64,000 nt of DNA from Kudoa neothunni (Eukaryota > Cnidaria), in contig OZ199840.1 of NCBI GenBank assembly GCA_964304625.1, positions 4,030,001 through 4,094,000 on the forward strand, given 5' to 3'. The position numbers were made by a program, and so were the translations under genes. Positions 38,385-50,525 of the stretch are shown one piece after another (within the stretch, counting starts at the first letter, position 1; each line of letters starts with the position of its first letter). Under the pieces are notes generated by a model. It saw only the letters and a program-made list of their open reading frames with translations, ran no database searches and was not told the DNA's origin.

Positions 38385-41300
38385 ATACCACTAATTATAA
38401 ACAATTGGCGGCTATTATGTATTTCCACTTTATATGGACTGAAACTTGATGTAATAATTTTTTCTTCAAAATTGATGTTTTTTCATTCGCATCTGCTTAT
38501 ATATAATTCTTTAATCAATTCTAAGTAAGTTAGTCTCATGTTTATTTATAGACGTCGATTCTTCCAAAAAATAAACGTCGAACTTTTCGGCGCTTTTATG
38601 CATAAACGAGATTATATACCGACCGGCGCAATCACCCCTATAACGCAAGAAACACAAACCAACATTACATATAATATAATAAAATAAAATCATGTTTTAA
38701 TTTCATTATTTTAATATAATTATAGCACCATAGAGATTTTCCTCTCGAAAGAACATACATAATATCCAAAAAATTTTAATTGCGATTGAAGGCAATTATT
38801 TGTTTAAACAATATTATCGAAAAAATTTTTAACATTAGAAAGTGAGCGTGCCGGAAAACAATATTTTTAGGAACAACTTCTACGTCTTGTGTGATTATCT
38901 ATTATTTTAAATGGTAATCCATCACACACATCAGTTGAAACACGATAAATCTTAATTTTTGATTCATTTGACCTCTAAATAACGAAGGGAACTAGGAGAG
39001 ATACGCTTTAATTATTCTATCATTCAACGATGCTGCAATAATGCAAAATGTTCCTGTACATGGTTTTGTTTTTTAGGCAACTTTAACTCGGAGCATATGT
39101 AAATAAATTCATTTAAATAATTCTAAATTAACTCAATCCTCAATAAAATGCTCCAAATCACATCCTTTTTCGCATATTCTTATTGGGCGCCACTTCCGAA
39201 ATACTCCGAGGAAATAAACGTCAAACCATCCTGATAAAATAGACGGCTTAAATCAACAATTGCGTGCCCTATTTATGTGGTGTCTACAACAGTGCATTAT
39301 TAATTTGTGCATCCCTTCTTCCGTAATAGAAGTTTTTTGTTAATGCTAGATTTTGTAGTTGATCCAAAATTCAATTAAATAAAATTTACGCAAAATATTA
39401 AATGAGAGTGACTATCTGCGTGCGGTTACAGTTCTCCTTAAATAGATCAATTTATAGTTGAACTAAATAATTTTCAATTATTTGTAAAATTCTATATTCA
39501 ATTTAGATATAAAAAGATAATTAACAATGTATCAAGTGCTAATTTTATGTCACCAATTTAAACGTGGGATTAGAATTCGGAATAATTGGATTAATTTCCC
39601 AAATTTCTATCTTTAAATTGCCAAAATCGAACTTTAAACGTTTAGATTTTGAAACTTATGACATCAACAAAATCATCCTACCAAGGAAATACTGATTAAG
39701 TAGATCGATCAATTTTATAGAACAATATTTTGTCTATAGTACTCAGATAATATTCCCGCCTTAAAGCTAGAAGATAAAGATGTGGCTATTATAGCCACTC
39801 ATCATATTTAAGTAATTGTAGTTTTGACTGAAATTAATTGTTTTTGGCATCTAGGAACGGTGGCGACAGCCCAAAAATAATTGGCTGTAGAAGATTGTAA
39901 GAAATAAACTTTATACATCAACTATAAATGGAGGTTGTTACGATTAAAATTGACGATGCGCGAGTGTAGATGTCACTTGGGATTAATAATATCCGTTACA
40001 GTAGATATTGTGTAATAACTTTCAGTATTATTTTGTCAAATACATGTTTTTCATAATAATCTGATTCGGTAACTATGAGTATTATTATAATCCGGCCCGC
40101 GAAAAAATATAATTGACCACCCCTATTTTACAATTATACCGTTAATACGGGATAATCAGTGATATAATAAAAACTTTACACACTCTAGAACGGTTGTGGT
40201 TGTGCGATAATAATATGTAGAATTGAAGCAATATGAAATGAAAAAATAACAAAATCATTTATATGTGCGTAAATGTTATATTTTTCAACGAAATTAGCAG
40301 CTACTTTTATACGACATAATTATTTTCGAGTATTTTATAATAAAATATATTAATTTGAAAAATATTTTAATTTTTATTACAACATTTTTATGGTTTTATT
40401 AATAAAACCGATAATATTTAAATATTATTTAGTTGGGGAAAATTGTCGTTTGAATAATGGTTTCTACACAATATTCGGCTTTTGAATGACAAAATATGTG
40501 TCATAATTAATTTCATTTGATCCATTTCATGATTTAGCATTAGTATAAAATTCTCGCTTACAAATGGAAACTTTATTCCTTGCTCAATTAATGTGTTATT
40601 ATCTTAAAGTAAACGGAAAAATTTATACATATTATAATTATATTTTATAGAACGATTCACTTATATGTGGTAATTGATGGAATGCATCACTCGGGGTTAA
40701 TTGGGTTTACTATGTAAACCATACTATTACGTAGGGTCAAATGGAATCCATGCTTGTGACGAAGGATTAATTTGTTAGGATAATACGATAGGTTTCTGAC
40801 CAGCATTTAATCTCTATAATAATTAAGCTTTTGGTTTTCATTTCATGTTTAATATGAAGTTCGGCTTATAACTATGTAATGAATATAGACTGTTAGTTTA
40901 TTTCTTGGCAAGGAGATAATAAAATTAAAATCTTATATTTCTCTTTAAAATATGGAATTATTATTTTATTTTAATAATTAGTCACAATATGAGGTGAAAA
41001 AAATCATGAAAATAATAATATTTCATCTATATTTACACTTAACAGGGTTAATTTGATGCAATAACACAAATCAGCCCAGAATTTCCAAATAAATATCTCT
41101 GAAAGCTACAACACATGTTATAGATCTAAATATTCTTGATCGACAGAGCTCAAAATTAACTTAATACCATATCAATGAAACTAAGAAAAACTACAAAACT
41201 TGAATATATTTGTATGCGTGCACGCACAAAGTACAGAGAACCCAAAATTGCTGCAGAGCATTCTTAGCAACATGTGTTGCCTCAAAAATATTACAAAGAC

Positions 41301-41962
41301 TTTAATCTAAGACAAATTAGAATAGTACAGGGATACTACGCACTTTTTGAGAAAACGTTCAGGTGCGTAGTACCAATGCAGTACGCAATGTCCGTACTCG
41401 CGTATTTTGTAATTAAAAATTTCATTCTCTCCCTTATATTAATGATAATTCATAGATATTTAGGAAAAGTTTAATTTAAAAAAAATCAAATGAATACATT
41501 ATATTTTTTCGAAACTATATAGATTTTTTTAAATAGTCGATTATTTTATCATACTTTTAAGAGCCGTGTCTTATCATACAGATGAAGAAGTTCGATTTTG
41601 TTGTATGTTCTAACTCAGATAAGGCATTAGCAACAATATTTTTTTTAATTTATTTAAATGTTTAATAACTTCATTAATGGAACAAATGGTGCCAGTTTTT
41701 ACATAATTTTCAGCAGTAAACGATTCATCGATCGCGTCAACGTAATTATTTATTGAGTTAACACATTTATCTTCTGTTTTGTAGTGTAATTCATTTCGCG
41801 TATCAGAAAAATGATAATAAATCTAATCGCAAAACTATTACTATTATATATGTCATTAGTTTAGCGCGTAATGTTTCGTGTGCTTAGGATATTTTCATTT
41901 GTGGGATAATTATTATCCTTCATATGACGACGTGTGGGCGTCAACATTATGGACTTCTAAAT
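38385..41962. other. intergenic, mostly featureless
   Basis: AT-rich, no gene recognised. About 40071-40131 ends CCGGCCCGCGAAAAAATATA...CCACCCCTA, which resembles an isolated hAT-type element end. At 41322-41375 a short hairpin pairs GGATACTACGCAC with GTGCGTAGTACC. Confidence 0.35.
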
Positions 41963-42290
41963 CAGGACTCCCCGATTTGGGTTCCCTGGCCCTCAAGGGG
42001 TCCGAGACTCACGTCTAGAGTCAACGAAAAAATTGTACGGCTAAGCATGCTCTGTACATAATGTATCGATACCAAATAATCAGAATTTCTCTCAACAGCA
42101 TATCATGTGCGATTCGTGCACGGTCGAAGGTGAAATAAGTCTGTTAAATAAATAGTCATTTGATGAATTTTACTGAAGAGTAATTTAAGCCTTCAATCTA
42201 CTATTTACTTTTTATTAGTATATGAAATAAAAATGATAACTTATTCCTTTATCATTCGTTAATAAATTATTTAGTTTAAATTTTAACTGG
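41963..42290 (+). mobile_element. hAT-like repeat family X, copy without SINE
   Basis: Begins CAGGACTCCCCGATTTGGG and continues CAAGGGGTCCGAGACTCACG. It matches, base block by base block, the minus strand of 61267-60420: shared blocks include ATATCATGTGYGATTC and ATGAAATAAAAATGATAA. The starting CAGG and G/C-rich end suggest hAT. The far end was not found. This copy is the empty site for the SINE at 60556-61080. Confidence 0.7.
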
Positions 42291-42732
42291 AATAACGTAA
42301 AATAATTAAATAAAAACAAATTTAACATCATCATTTTAATTTTAAAAAAAGAATATCATGGAAAAAATTTCATGTAAAAAGTAGGGTTCAAAAAATTATA
42401 AATTAATATTCGAGCGACATCGTGCCCACGTGTTATCTCCATTGTGTTTACAAAAACTTGAAATTTTTCTTATTCTTCGCATATTTAGCAGATATTCTGC
42501 TTAAAATTATTTAAATAATAAGTGAATCTAAGTGCTCTATGTAGACATGAAATTTTCCGACTGTAAGAAAGGCTATTTATTCAGACATAAATAGGTAAAA
42601 TATAGATATGACTACTGGTTGTGATATTAAATTAAGTATGTTAGTTTATAAATTTTTTAACGTGTTTTTAAAAAGTAGATAAAATTTTATCGCAGAATTC
42701 GTATGAAAATTTTAACATAACAAAATTTAATA

Positions 42733-44777
42733 CAGTCGAGATTGGATATTGCGTGACTGGATATTGCGTAATTAGAGATTTTTAAAGTTATCCTTTAAAG
42801 AGAGAAATTTAGTTTTTTCAAATTGTTATTATCTTATTGTAATGTAAAAATATTTGTTAACAAAAAATTTAAAAAAATTTATTAATACAAAAAGTCTCGT
42901 TATTGCGTGGAAATTTTTTATTGCGTGGTTGTTAGGCGCAGCGTGACTCGTTATTGCGTGGTTTTTTGTGGTCAATTGGTTTAATTCAGATAGTGTTTTT
43001 TCATTATGTCCCGTGAACAACGCAATATTTCAGAGAAAATGGAAATCATCCATTACTACAATTCAATAAAAACGTTGAAGGGTGCGAAATCAATGACAAT
43101 TTCCAAGTTTAAATTGAGTGGTATAGTAGTCTTCTAATGAATAGTATTGTAAAATCACATTTAAGGTCATTCAACACTTGATAGAATTCTTTCGCACGAA
43201 GATAAATTCAAAAATACAGATATTGAAAGTAAAAGGAAGAGACATTCGGCAGGCAGATTCAAAAATATAGACGATGAAGTGTATGATTGGTTTGTTAAAC
43301 AACGGTCGAATGGTAACGTTCTGTCAGGAGATGCCATTATCAAAAAAGCTTCTTATATTGCAAATGAAAACAAAGTTTCCAATTTTAAAGCCAGCAAGGG
43401 ATGGCTTGCAGGGTTCAAGTCAAGATATGGGATAGTTTTCAAAAAGTTCCATGGCGAGGCTGCGAGTGCAGATGTTGCATCTGTCGACTCATGGATTATT
43501 GAGAACATTGATTTGATTAGAGCATATAATCCAAAAGACGTTATTAACATCGACGAAACTGCTCTTTATTATGAGCAGTTACAAAATAGTAGTTACGTTT
43601 TAAAGGAGGAAGTCGGGATTAAGGGGAAAAAATTATCCAAAAAAAGGGTGACTGTTTTACTGTCCTCAGCTTTAAATGGGGATAAGTTCCCATTAGTTGT
43701 TATCGGGAAATTTCAAAATCCTAGATGTTTTAAAAGAGTCAAACACCTCCCTTGTGAATATTATGCACAAAAAAGTGCATGGATGACTTCTAGTATATTT
43801 ATCGAAATAATGAAAAAGTTTAACCGAAGGATGATAAATCAGAATAGAAAAGTCTTAATTTTGTTGGACCAATGTCCAGGCCATCCAAAAAATATTGATT
43901 GCTTTGAAAATATCAAATTTTTGTTCTTACCTAAAAATACAACTAGTATTTTACAACCCCTTGATTTAGGCATCATTCGCTGCCTTAAAAGCAGGTACAA
44001 AAGTTCAATGACCGAGCGAATGGTTTTATGCGAAGATTCTATCATAAAAAAATATACATTGCTTGACTCAATGATAACATTAACTAAATGTTGGGAAAGT
44101 ATTCCGCCGCAAATTATTATTAATTGCTTTAAAAAATCAAAAATATTTGGAGGTATTAAATAAAATTACGACAATAAAGTTATTATCAGTTTATAGACCA
44201 AGAAGATGTGAGTGAGATACCTCAAATCAGCAACTGTTCTCAAGGTAATATTTAACGTATACGTAATTAATTTTTTCTAGATGAAATCGAAGATTCAGAA
44301 AATATGTTTGATGACGATTATGAAGCAACATGCGAGGAAGAAAATAATGAGGACTTATTGCCCATAAGTGACGAATCTGACGATAGCGAATCAATCATTG
44401 AAGACATCAAAGTTTCAATTAATCAAATGAAAAATGCAGTGAACGTTCTGAGGGAAGCTTTTATTAAAGAGGATCCGAGGGGATTGTTTGATTTACATCC
44501 CATAATGGACCGAGTTTTAAAAATATCAAGAGAAAGATTCCGACAAACTAAAATTACAAGCTTTTTCGACAAAATTTGATAAATCACATTTCATTTAATT
44601 AAATAATATATTTATATATAAAAATTTGATTTTCACTAATTGGCATCGGACGTAAACACGAAAAAATCATATTTTATAGTACACTGCGCACGCAAAGGTC
44701 TGGATATTGCGTAAAAATTTTTTATTGCGTGGGTTTTTGTTGGTCCCAGAAACCCACGCAATATCCAATCTCGACTG
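42733..44777 (+). mobile_element. pogo/Tigger DNA transposon, well preserved (family 2)
   Basis: The first 23 bases, CAGTCGAGATTGGATATTGC plus GTG, are repeated exactly in inverted form at the right end. Both ends are flanked by TA. The length is 2,045 bases, close to autonomous Tigger size. Subterminal regions carry several further TATTGCGTG(G) copies (42763, 42903, 42919, 42954 and near 44705 and 44723), likely transposase binding sites. Perfect ends and a mostly open transposase indicate a young insertion. Confidence 0.92.
43006..44579 (+). CDS. pogo/Tigger transposase, nearly complete
   Basis: Cut-and-paste transposase of the pogo group. ATG at 43006 opens an N-terminal helix-turn-helix (MSREQRNISEKMEIIHYYNS). 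The frame then breaks near 43130. From about 43165 it is open again through a CENP-B/Tc5-type DNA-binding region (DDEVYDWFVKQRSNG) and the DDE core to 44163. Catalytic aspartates lie in INIDET, LLLDQCPGHP and LQPLDLGII; the last two are 31 residues apart, as in pogo-like enzymes. A further coding piece at 44304-44579 is acidic (EEENNEDLLPISDESDDSES), carries PRGLFDLHPIMD, and ends QTKITSFFDKI, a PCNA-interacting (Q-x-x-I-x-x-F-F) motif. GT-AG-like sites around 44200-44280 suggest the C-terminal piece may be joined by splicing (SNCSQ to DEIEDSEN). Remaining breaks near 43130 and 44163 make activity uncertain. Confidence 0.85.
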
Positions 44778-45929
44778 TATTGTTTAAATTTCGATCTTAA
44801 TTTTTTAAAATTATTTACTTTTTCTAAAAAAATCATGCACTGTTATTTTAGTTATGATATAAACTATAAATTATAGTAATCGTCGAAATCTTATAAAGTG
44901 GATTTTTATGATGTTATAGATAATCAATTGTGGATAATATGTATAGTTCAAAGTTTTTGTTATGCCTAATCTGTTTGACTATATATTAATAATCTAACAT
45001 TAAAATAAGCATTTATTTTTAATATCTGAACTTGTGATAATATAATTTTTTGTCTGAATATTAATATACAATGATCAAAGCACCATAAATTTTATATTGG
45101 GATTTTGAGTTTATATTGCCGAAATTCATATCGTTTACATAACATCTCTGTTTAAACGAATATATAAAAAAGATTATACAACTAAAATTTATTCCTTCCT
45201 TTAGTAAGATAAAGAAGTTAAAATATTTTCAATTTTTAGATCGAATTGGGGCGTTACCGAGGTGATTTTTATAATTAATGTATCGATTAAAATTTTAAAA
45301 TCATTATTATTAACCAAAAAAAGTCATAATTCTCTTAAAAACTTTATTTTGGTATAACACAAGATGAATAGAGCACGATGTCGCTCGAATGAGAATTTAT
45401 CAATTATTTAAGGTGAAATCGTACACTCAGTATTTTTTTATTAAAAAAATTGTAAAAAAACTTCGAATAACAGGATGCAACGTTGATGTTTATAAAGAGT
45501 ACAATGTTTATGTTTACTGACTAATTTTTAAGTTTCGATGCTTACATTTAGATTAAAATGATCTTAAAAATATTATTAATAGATAACTAAACAAGAATGT
45601 GTCGAATATGCATGATGTGAATAAAACTTGAAGTACAAGCGAACGTAATTGAATTAAACGTGCTTCCGACCTATTCCGATTCGAGAAAACCTGAGAATTT
45701 TGAATTATTAGATAGCGCGATAGAGGTATAAAATGCTCCGACTTTTTTTCATCGGTAATGTAAAAATATAACATTATAACGCTGCTTATTGAGTTTTTCC
45801 TGGTGTGGAATAAATATGTTAAAATTTTCTCGTTATTTCATGGCTTAATTGAAGTATTCTCTGGTTGTACGCCAAAAATAAAAAATAATTTTTTCAATCA
45901 TCAATTTTATGTCTTTTGTACGCAAAAAT
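44778..45929. other. intergenic between transposons
   Basis: AT-rich, no gene. Its first 610 bases would belong to the right arm of the putative inverted-repeat element ending at 45389. Confidence 0.35.
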
Positions 45930-47128
45930 ATTGGTAATCATAAAGTACGCGGAATCTAAATAATGTCCTCTTGCGCACATTTTTACGAATTTCTTTTTTT
46001 ATTATTCTTGATGATAAAATAAAAGAATATGGAGAGCGAAAATTTATCTTAAAATTTTAAATAATAAATTTTACCATATCAGATCTATCTATACATGTTT
46101 TTGTCGGTTTTAAGTGTGAATTGTTTAAATACGAGAAGACAACCACGTGCTCTCAATATGCATTTTCTTAATTTTCTTAGAACTGGTGAGTTTTTTAATA
46201 ATAAATCAACACTATATTTTGGATAAACATTTAATTCCAATAGGTAAATAACTTATGGTTGATTATATGAAGTTTCTACTTTATTAGAGGATATTAGGAT
46301 TTTTTTCTTATTATATTGAATTTATATGCGCTGAGAAAAACCTCCAATTCAATTGATTCAAATTCTGTCCGCTGCTCACACAGCGAAAAATTAAATAAAT
46401 AAACAAACAAATAAATGTTATTAATTGTTCTCAACAGAGGAATTCTTACGTGTGTGTTTAGTATAACATTCAATTAACGTAAAAATTATGTTATTATAAA
46501 TTCAAAAAATTGTTATTTCTATAAATTTATTAGTTTTAGTCAATTATATTTGAACAAATATAAATAATAACCCTAGTTAACATGTAATATGTACACCACG
46601 TAATATTCGTAATTTGTATATTTTGCCGGATTTTTTGTTACAAAATTTTGGCATATAAAAAAACTTATAAAACAATATAAATATAGCTTAATATTTTTTT
46701 TCAATATATTACAGATATTAGATGATACAAAAATTATAAACTAAAAAAACTTACGACATAAAGGTCTATTTTTTAAAATTCCGAAAGTATTTTTATTATA
46801 ATGAAACGAGATATTTTTGTGAAATCTGCAATAATTTTATTTTTAAAATTAGTTTATACAAAATTGTTATATATATATATATATCAATAATATAAAATCT
46901 AAATAGTAATAATAAATAACTTCTGAGTTTATAACTAAGGAAGAAACAAAATAATTCAATTTTTGTTGAAAAAAGATGTAGATTACATTTGTATCCGACT
47001 GCTTTCAGATGAAAAATTCTTAGAATTTTAAAGTTATTAGTTTGAGCTGAGTTTTCGTTCTCCGTATTCTTTTATTTTATTATGAATAATCGTAATACGG
47101 CGTTTTTTAAGTGCCGCATACTTTACAT
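45930..47128. mobile_element. unclassified long inverted-repeat element, copy A
   Basis: The left 130 bases (GTAATCATAAAGTACGCGG, CTCTTGCGCACAT, ATAAAAGAATATGGAGAGCG) reappear inverted at the right end (CGTTCTCCGTATTCTTTTAT, GTGCCGCATACTTTAC). The element is about 1.2 kb with no ORF. A second, interrupted copy in opposite orientation occupies 51840-56330. Long shared blocks include ATTCTTACRTGTGTGTTTAG, GAAACAAAATAATTCAAT and GACAACCACGTGCTCTC. A hAT element (47129-47684) inserted at the right terminus obscures the exact end. The superfamily could not be assigned. Confidence 0.75.
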
Positions 47129-47684
47129 CAGTTTTCCCAACGTGTGGGCGTGGAAAATTTTTGGTGGGGCATGGATAATGGTGAGATAATTGGGCAGCAT
47201 GGCATACATTGAAATCAATACTTCGATTTTTTGATCTTATTAATTTTTAAGCGAATGTTACTATCCTACAACAATACGAAAACACTGATTAATTTACATA
47301 CAAAATATAAAAACGTTTAACACGGTTTTTGCACAATGGAATCGGAATGGTTATAATTCAAATATTGTCACATTTATAACTGTGATCCCCCTTTTTTTGA
47401 CTTATCCAAATACAATAGTGATTAATTTTCAATATTAATCATTTAATTTTAAATTATAAGCCTTGAATACAGAAAAGTTTCACATAACGCGGTTTTGGAC
47501 TGAATGAAGAAGTAAAAATGTTAATTTTCAAAGTCCATCGATGAATTAAATTAAATCTGATAAAATATATTTTAATTCTAATGCTGCATGAAGCTTGATT
47601 CAAAATTATAAGCAGTTTAAGTTAAAAAATCAATACATTTGAAAAAGGTGGGCGCGATAATAGAAAAAAGGTTGGGAAACACTG
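47129..47684 (+). mobile_element. hAT-type non-autonomous element, copy 2
   Basis: Left end CAGTTTTCCCAACGTGTGGG, right end AAAGGTTGGGAAACACTG. Flanking 8-mers CTTTACAT and CCTTACCT agree at 6 of 8. It shares internal blocks with 32350-33050. It sits at the right end of inverted-repeat copy A, so it is the younger of the two, and it ends only about 160 bases before the CCDC130 start codon. Confidence 0.82.
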
Positions 47685-47846
47685 CCTTACCTCATGAAAA
47701 ATTACGCTAATTTATTTAAATTCAATCATTAAAAAACAAATATTTTAAATAAAAATGAAAAAAACTCAAGATCGTGGGGGAAATCCCAAAACAATGGAAG
47801 CTCCGTTTTAAATGCCATATGCGCATGCGTTGGTAAAAATTTAGAA

Positions 47847-49051
47847 ATGGTTTTTCTCTCTTTATAGAATCCTACTTAACCGATACTATATGTATTGATG
47901 ATTTAGGCTGAAAGAAAAGCAACAAATAAATACTACCCTCCTGATTGGCATCCAGGAAAAGTTAGTGCTTGATAACAATTGTTACAGAGACTTTTGTCCT
48001 GATTTTATTGTTAGGGAAGTCTAAACACATACCTTAAAACACACGCACTTAGAGAAAGAGCAAGAAAATTAGATGAAGGAATTTTGATTATTAGGTATTT
48101 GAAATGCGGCTAACTCCTAAAACAAATAAGAAATACATGAACCAATTATACTCTAGATTTGAAATGCCCTTCAACATTTGGTGCAATGGATGTGGTAATC
48201 ACATTGGTATGGGAGTGCGATATAATGCTCAAAAATTGCGTGTTGGTTTTTATTTCACCACCCCCATCTACAAATTCACCATGAAATGTCATTTGTGCCC
48301 TCAAAAATTTGAAATTCAAACAGATCCCCAAAATTCCGATTATACCATATTAAGTGGAGCCAGACGCAAAGAAGCTCGATGGGACACCAAAGATTCTGGA
48401 ACTGTTGAACTGATGGGTGATTAGGTATGTGAGGGGCAACAATTTGTTAATCACACTTCTCGGCTAGAATATGACGAGAAAATACAATTACACAACGATC
48501 CGATGTTTAAGTTGGAACATGAAACAAAAGATAAACAAAAACTCAACGATTTACAACCTACTTTCAATGATTTACAGCGCTTTCAAAATAATCGTTGGGA
48601 AGATCCCTACTCCATGAACAGAAGGTTAAGATCACAATTTAGAAATGAGAAAAATGAATTAAAAAATCTTAAAGTACATTACTCGATCAATGTATTTTAA
48701 TTATTTTTAGGAAGATGAAAAACTTTACAAAACAAAACACAATCTCCATCGATCTATTAAACTTGTTGATGAAAATCCTTCAGATATCGTTCTAGCAAAT
48801 AGCATCCCATTCAAAAGTGAGCTGTCGAATTTTATTACCGATTGTTTAACAAAAAGTGAGTAAAGAAATTATTGAAATTATTTCTAGAGAATGATAAATT
48901 TATTTCTTCGATGAGGTTTGTCAAAAGTCGCGTCAAACGAAGCAATGTATTCGATGATCATAGGATATCTCAACCGTTAAGTAGCAACGCCAAAGAGTTA
49001 TTAAACAATTTTTCAATTAAGAAAACAGGAAAATCCAATAAAAAACTATAG
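47847..49051 (+). CDS. CCDC130: CCDC130/YJU2B, CWC16-family splicing factor, 7 exons
   Basis: Predicted nuclear spliceosome-associated protein of the CWC16/YJU2 family. Exons 47847-47849, 47907-47960, 48015-48094, 48157-48416, 48468-48673, 48711-48855 and 48888-49051; phases agree; the product is about 303 residues. The first coding exon supplies only the ATG. The protein starts MAERKATNKYYPPDWHPGK, then ALRERARKLDEGILIIRFEM, the zinc-binding CNGCGNHIGMGVRYNA paired with CHLC, TTPIYKF, QTDPQNSDY and GARRKEARWD. The joined exon 4-5 gives MEYDEKIQLHNDPMFKLEH, which aligns without gap with CCDC130. The match is closer to CCDC130 than to YJU2 itself. The in-frame TAG at 48422 lies within the 51-base intron 48417-48467 and is not a real stop. 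The C-terminal third is basic and less conserved. The frame is intact, unlike several neighbours. Confidence 0.95.
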
Positions 49052-49366
49052 TTTTTATAATTTTCATTTATATTACTTTTTACGTCTCTTTTTCTATATA
49101 ACCCATAAATAAAATCAGTCCACAACAAATATAATCTTTATATTGATAGATAAATGCTTCTATTTTATGCAACACTTGATAATCGGTTATATTCAACGTT
49201 TTTATTGGTCAGATATAGATATAATACATAATACGACCTAATTACATGTAAGTGTGAAAGAAGACAATTAGATAGCGTATCTATAAATTTTACTCAGCAT
49301 AGCTCAATTTAATAATTAGACTGTGAAATTCTGATTGGTCAGGCCGTTTCCTTGAATGCTGGAGGC
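49052..49366. other. 3' flank of CCDC130
   Basis: No feature apart from probable 3' untranslated sequence. Confidence 0.4.
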
Positions 49367-49740
49367 CAGGGGTCGGCAACCATTTTGAGCGTCGGGCCAA
49401 ACAAGCGTATCCTAACTTTAATGCGGGCCGTATTAAAATTAATCTACAATAATGTTTAATTATTCTTAATTCAAATACTGAATATAAATTAAAATTTATA
49501 AAAGTCATTTTAACAACAAAAGTACGTTAAATAAAAATTATTTATACTAATAATTTTCATTTGATGTGTAACCAACTTTTACTTAACTCGTGGAAAAACT
49601 ATTTATTGGATGATGTCAAATAATATGAGATATACCTATATGCACTTTTAAAAACGTAAAAATTATTTACGTATTTTAGACATTAAAGAAAAATTTTTGT
49701 GCTGGTTAATGCGTGGTAGGCCGCAGGTTGCCGACCCCTG
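49367..49740. mobile_element. hAT MITE
   Basis: The ends CAGGGGTCGGCAACC and GGTTGCCGACCCCTG are exact inverted repeats of 15 bases. Flanking 8-mers CTGGAGGC and CTGCAGAC agree at 6 of 8. It is 374 bases long with no ORF. Further inside, GCGTCGGGCCAAACA and its counterpart TAGGCCGCA show the G/C-rich subterminal region typical of these elements. Confidence 0.9.
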
Positions 49741-49959
49741 CTGCAGACATTGTGGTGAGTCGAATAATCATATACAACCACTTGTTTTATTCTCCTTTCT
49801 GGAGAAGAGTGGAAATTTTATCCCCTAATCATTTCTGTCACTTTCTTTAAGATTCGAGGGGTAAGTTTTATGGAGTATGCTTAATTTTGGTTATCTAATA
49901 TGATTCTGGCGATTCAAACGTCGATGAAGTCATTTCCCCATTGAGTCGAACTATTATCG

Positions 49960-50115
49960 CAAGTGCATCACAATTTATACGAGAATAAACTCTATCCATA
50001 GTTTCTATTGTGGAAGGGGGATGCATAGCGCAGAAGTAATGTCTTGCCGCAACGGGGAATTAAACCTGTAACCTCCGGAATTCCAATTCAATGGCCATAC
50101 ATTCGTGCCACCTAT
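49960..50115 (-). repeat. tRNA-derived SINE or tRNA pseudogene head
   Basis: On the minus strand TGGCACGAATG (50110-50100) resembles an A box and GGTTTAATTCC (50066-50056) matches the B box GGTTCRANTCC at 9 of 11. The spacing is tRNA-like. The flanks do not fold into a clear acceptor stem, so a functional tRNA is unlikely. The extent downstream is unknown. Confidence 0.4.
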
Positions 50116-50525
50116 CATACTTCAGGGTCTCAATCAGTAAACTAATTTGCCTCGTGGATGGGTGATCTTTGGAATCAATAGCGCATTCTCCTAAAATCTA
50201 ACATAACTTGAATGTGAATATAGTTTAATAATGTATAATCCACAAAATTGCACTCTTCTGAATTTTACTCGCCATCACCGAGCCTCGCCCTTCGACATTA
50301 TCGAACGATAAAATATTCTCAGTAACTATTTTTTATAAGCTGTATATTAAATTTTTTAAAATTCGGCACAATATAAAATCTTAAGCATCCTACATAAAAA
50401 ACATAAAGTTAAAAACGTATTAATTATTTATTTGAAGCATCTTGAAATACTCGGAATACGAAAAATTCAATAAAGTCAACAATGAATATTCTTAGAGGAA
50501 ACTCAAGATTAACAGTAATAAACAC

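Larger units (their letters stand above)
42409..45389. repeat. 17-base inverted pair flanking the intact Tigger
   Basis: TTCGAGCGACATCGTGC at 42409-42425 recurs in exact inverted form at 45373-45389. Without the Tigger the interval is about 0.97 kb, the size of a small inverted-repeat element into which the Tigger may have jumped. I could not confirm a target duplication, so the element status is tentative. Confidence 0.45.

Noticed and set aside
40071-40131. Full hAT element
   Set aside because: Only one candidate end is visible and no partner or duplication was found.
41274-41474. 66-codon plus-strand ORF
   Set aside because: It covers a short hairpin and low-complexity sequence; no motif.
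48417-48467. In-frame TAG in CCDC130, suggesting stop-codon reassignment or read-through
   Set aside because: A 51-base GT-AG intron removes it, and the joined protein aligns with CCDC130 without a gap.
49960-50115. Functional tRNA gene on the minus strand
   Set aside because: Box-like sequences are present, but acceptor and anticodon stems do not pair convincingly; kept only as a SINE or pseudogene head.
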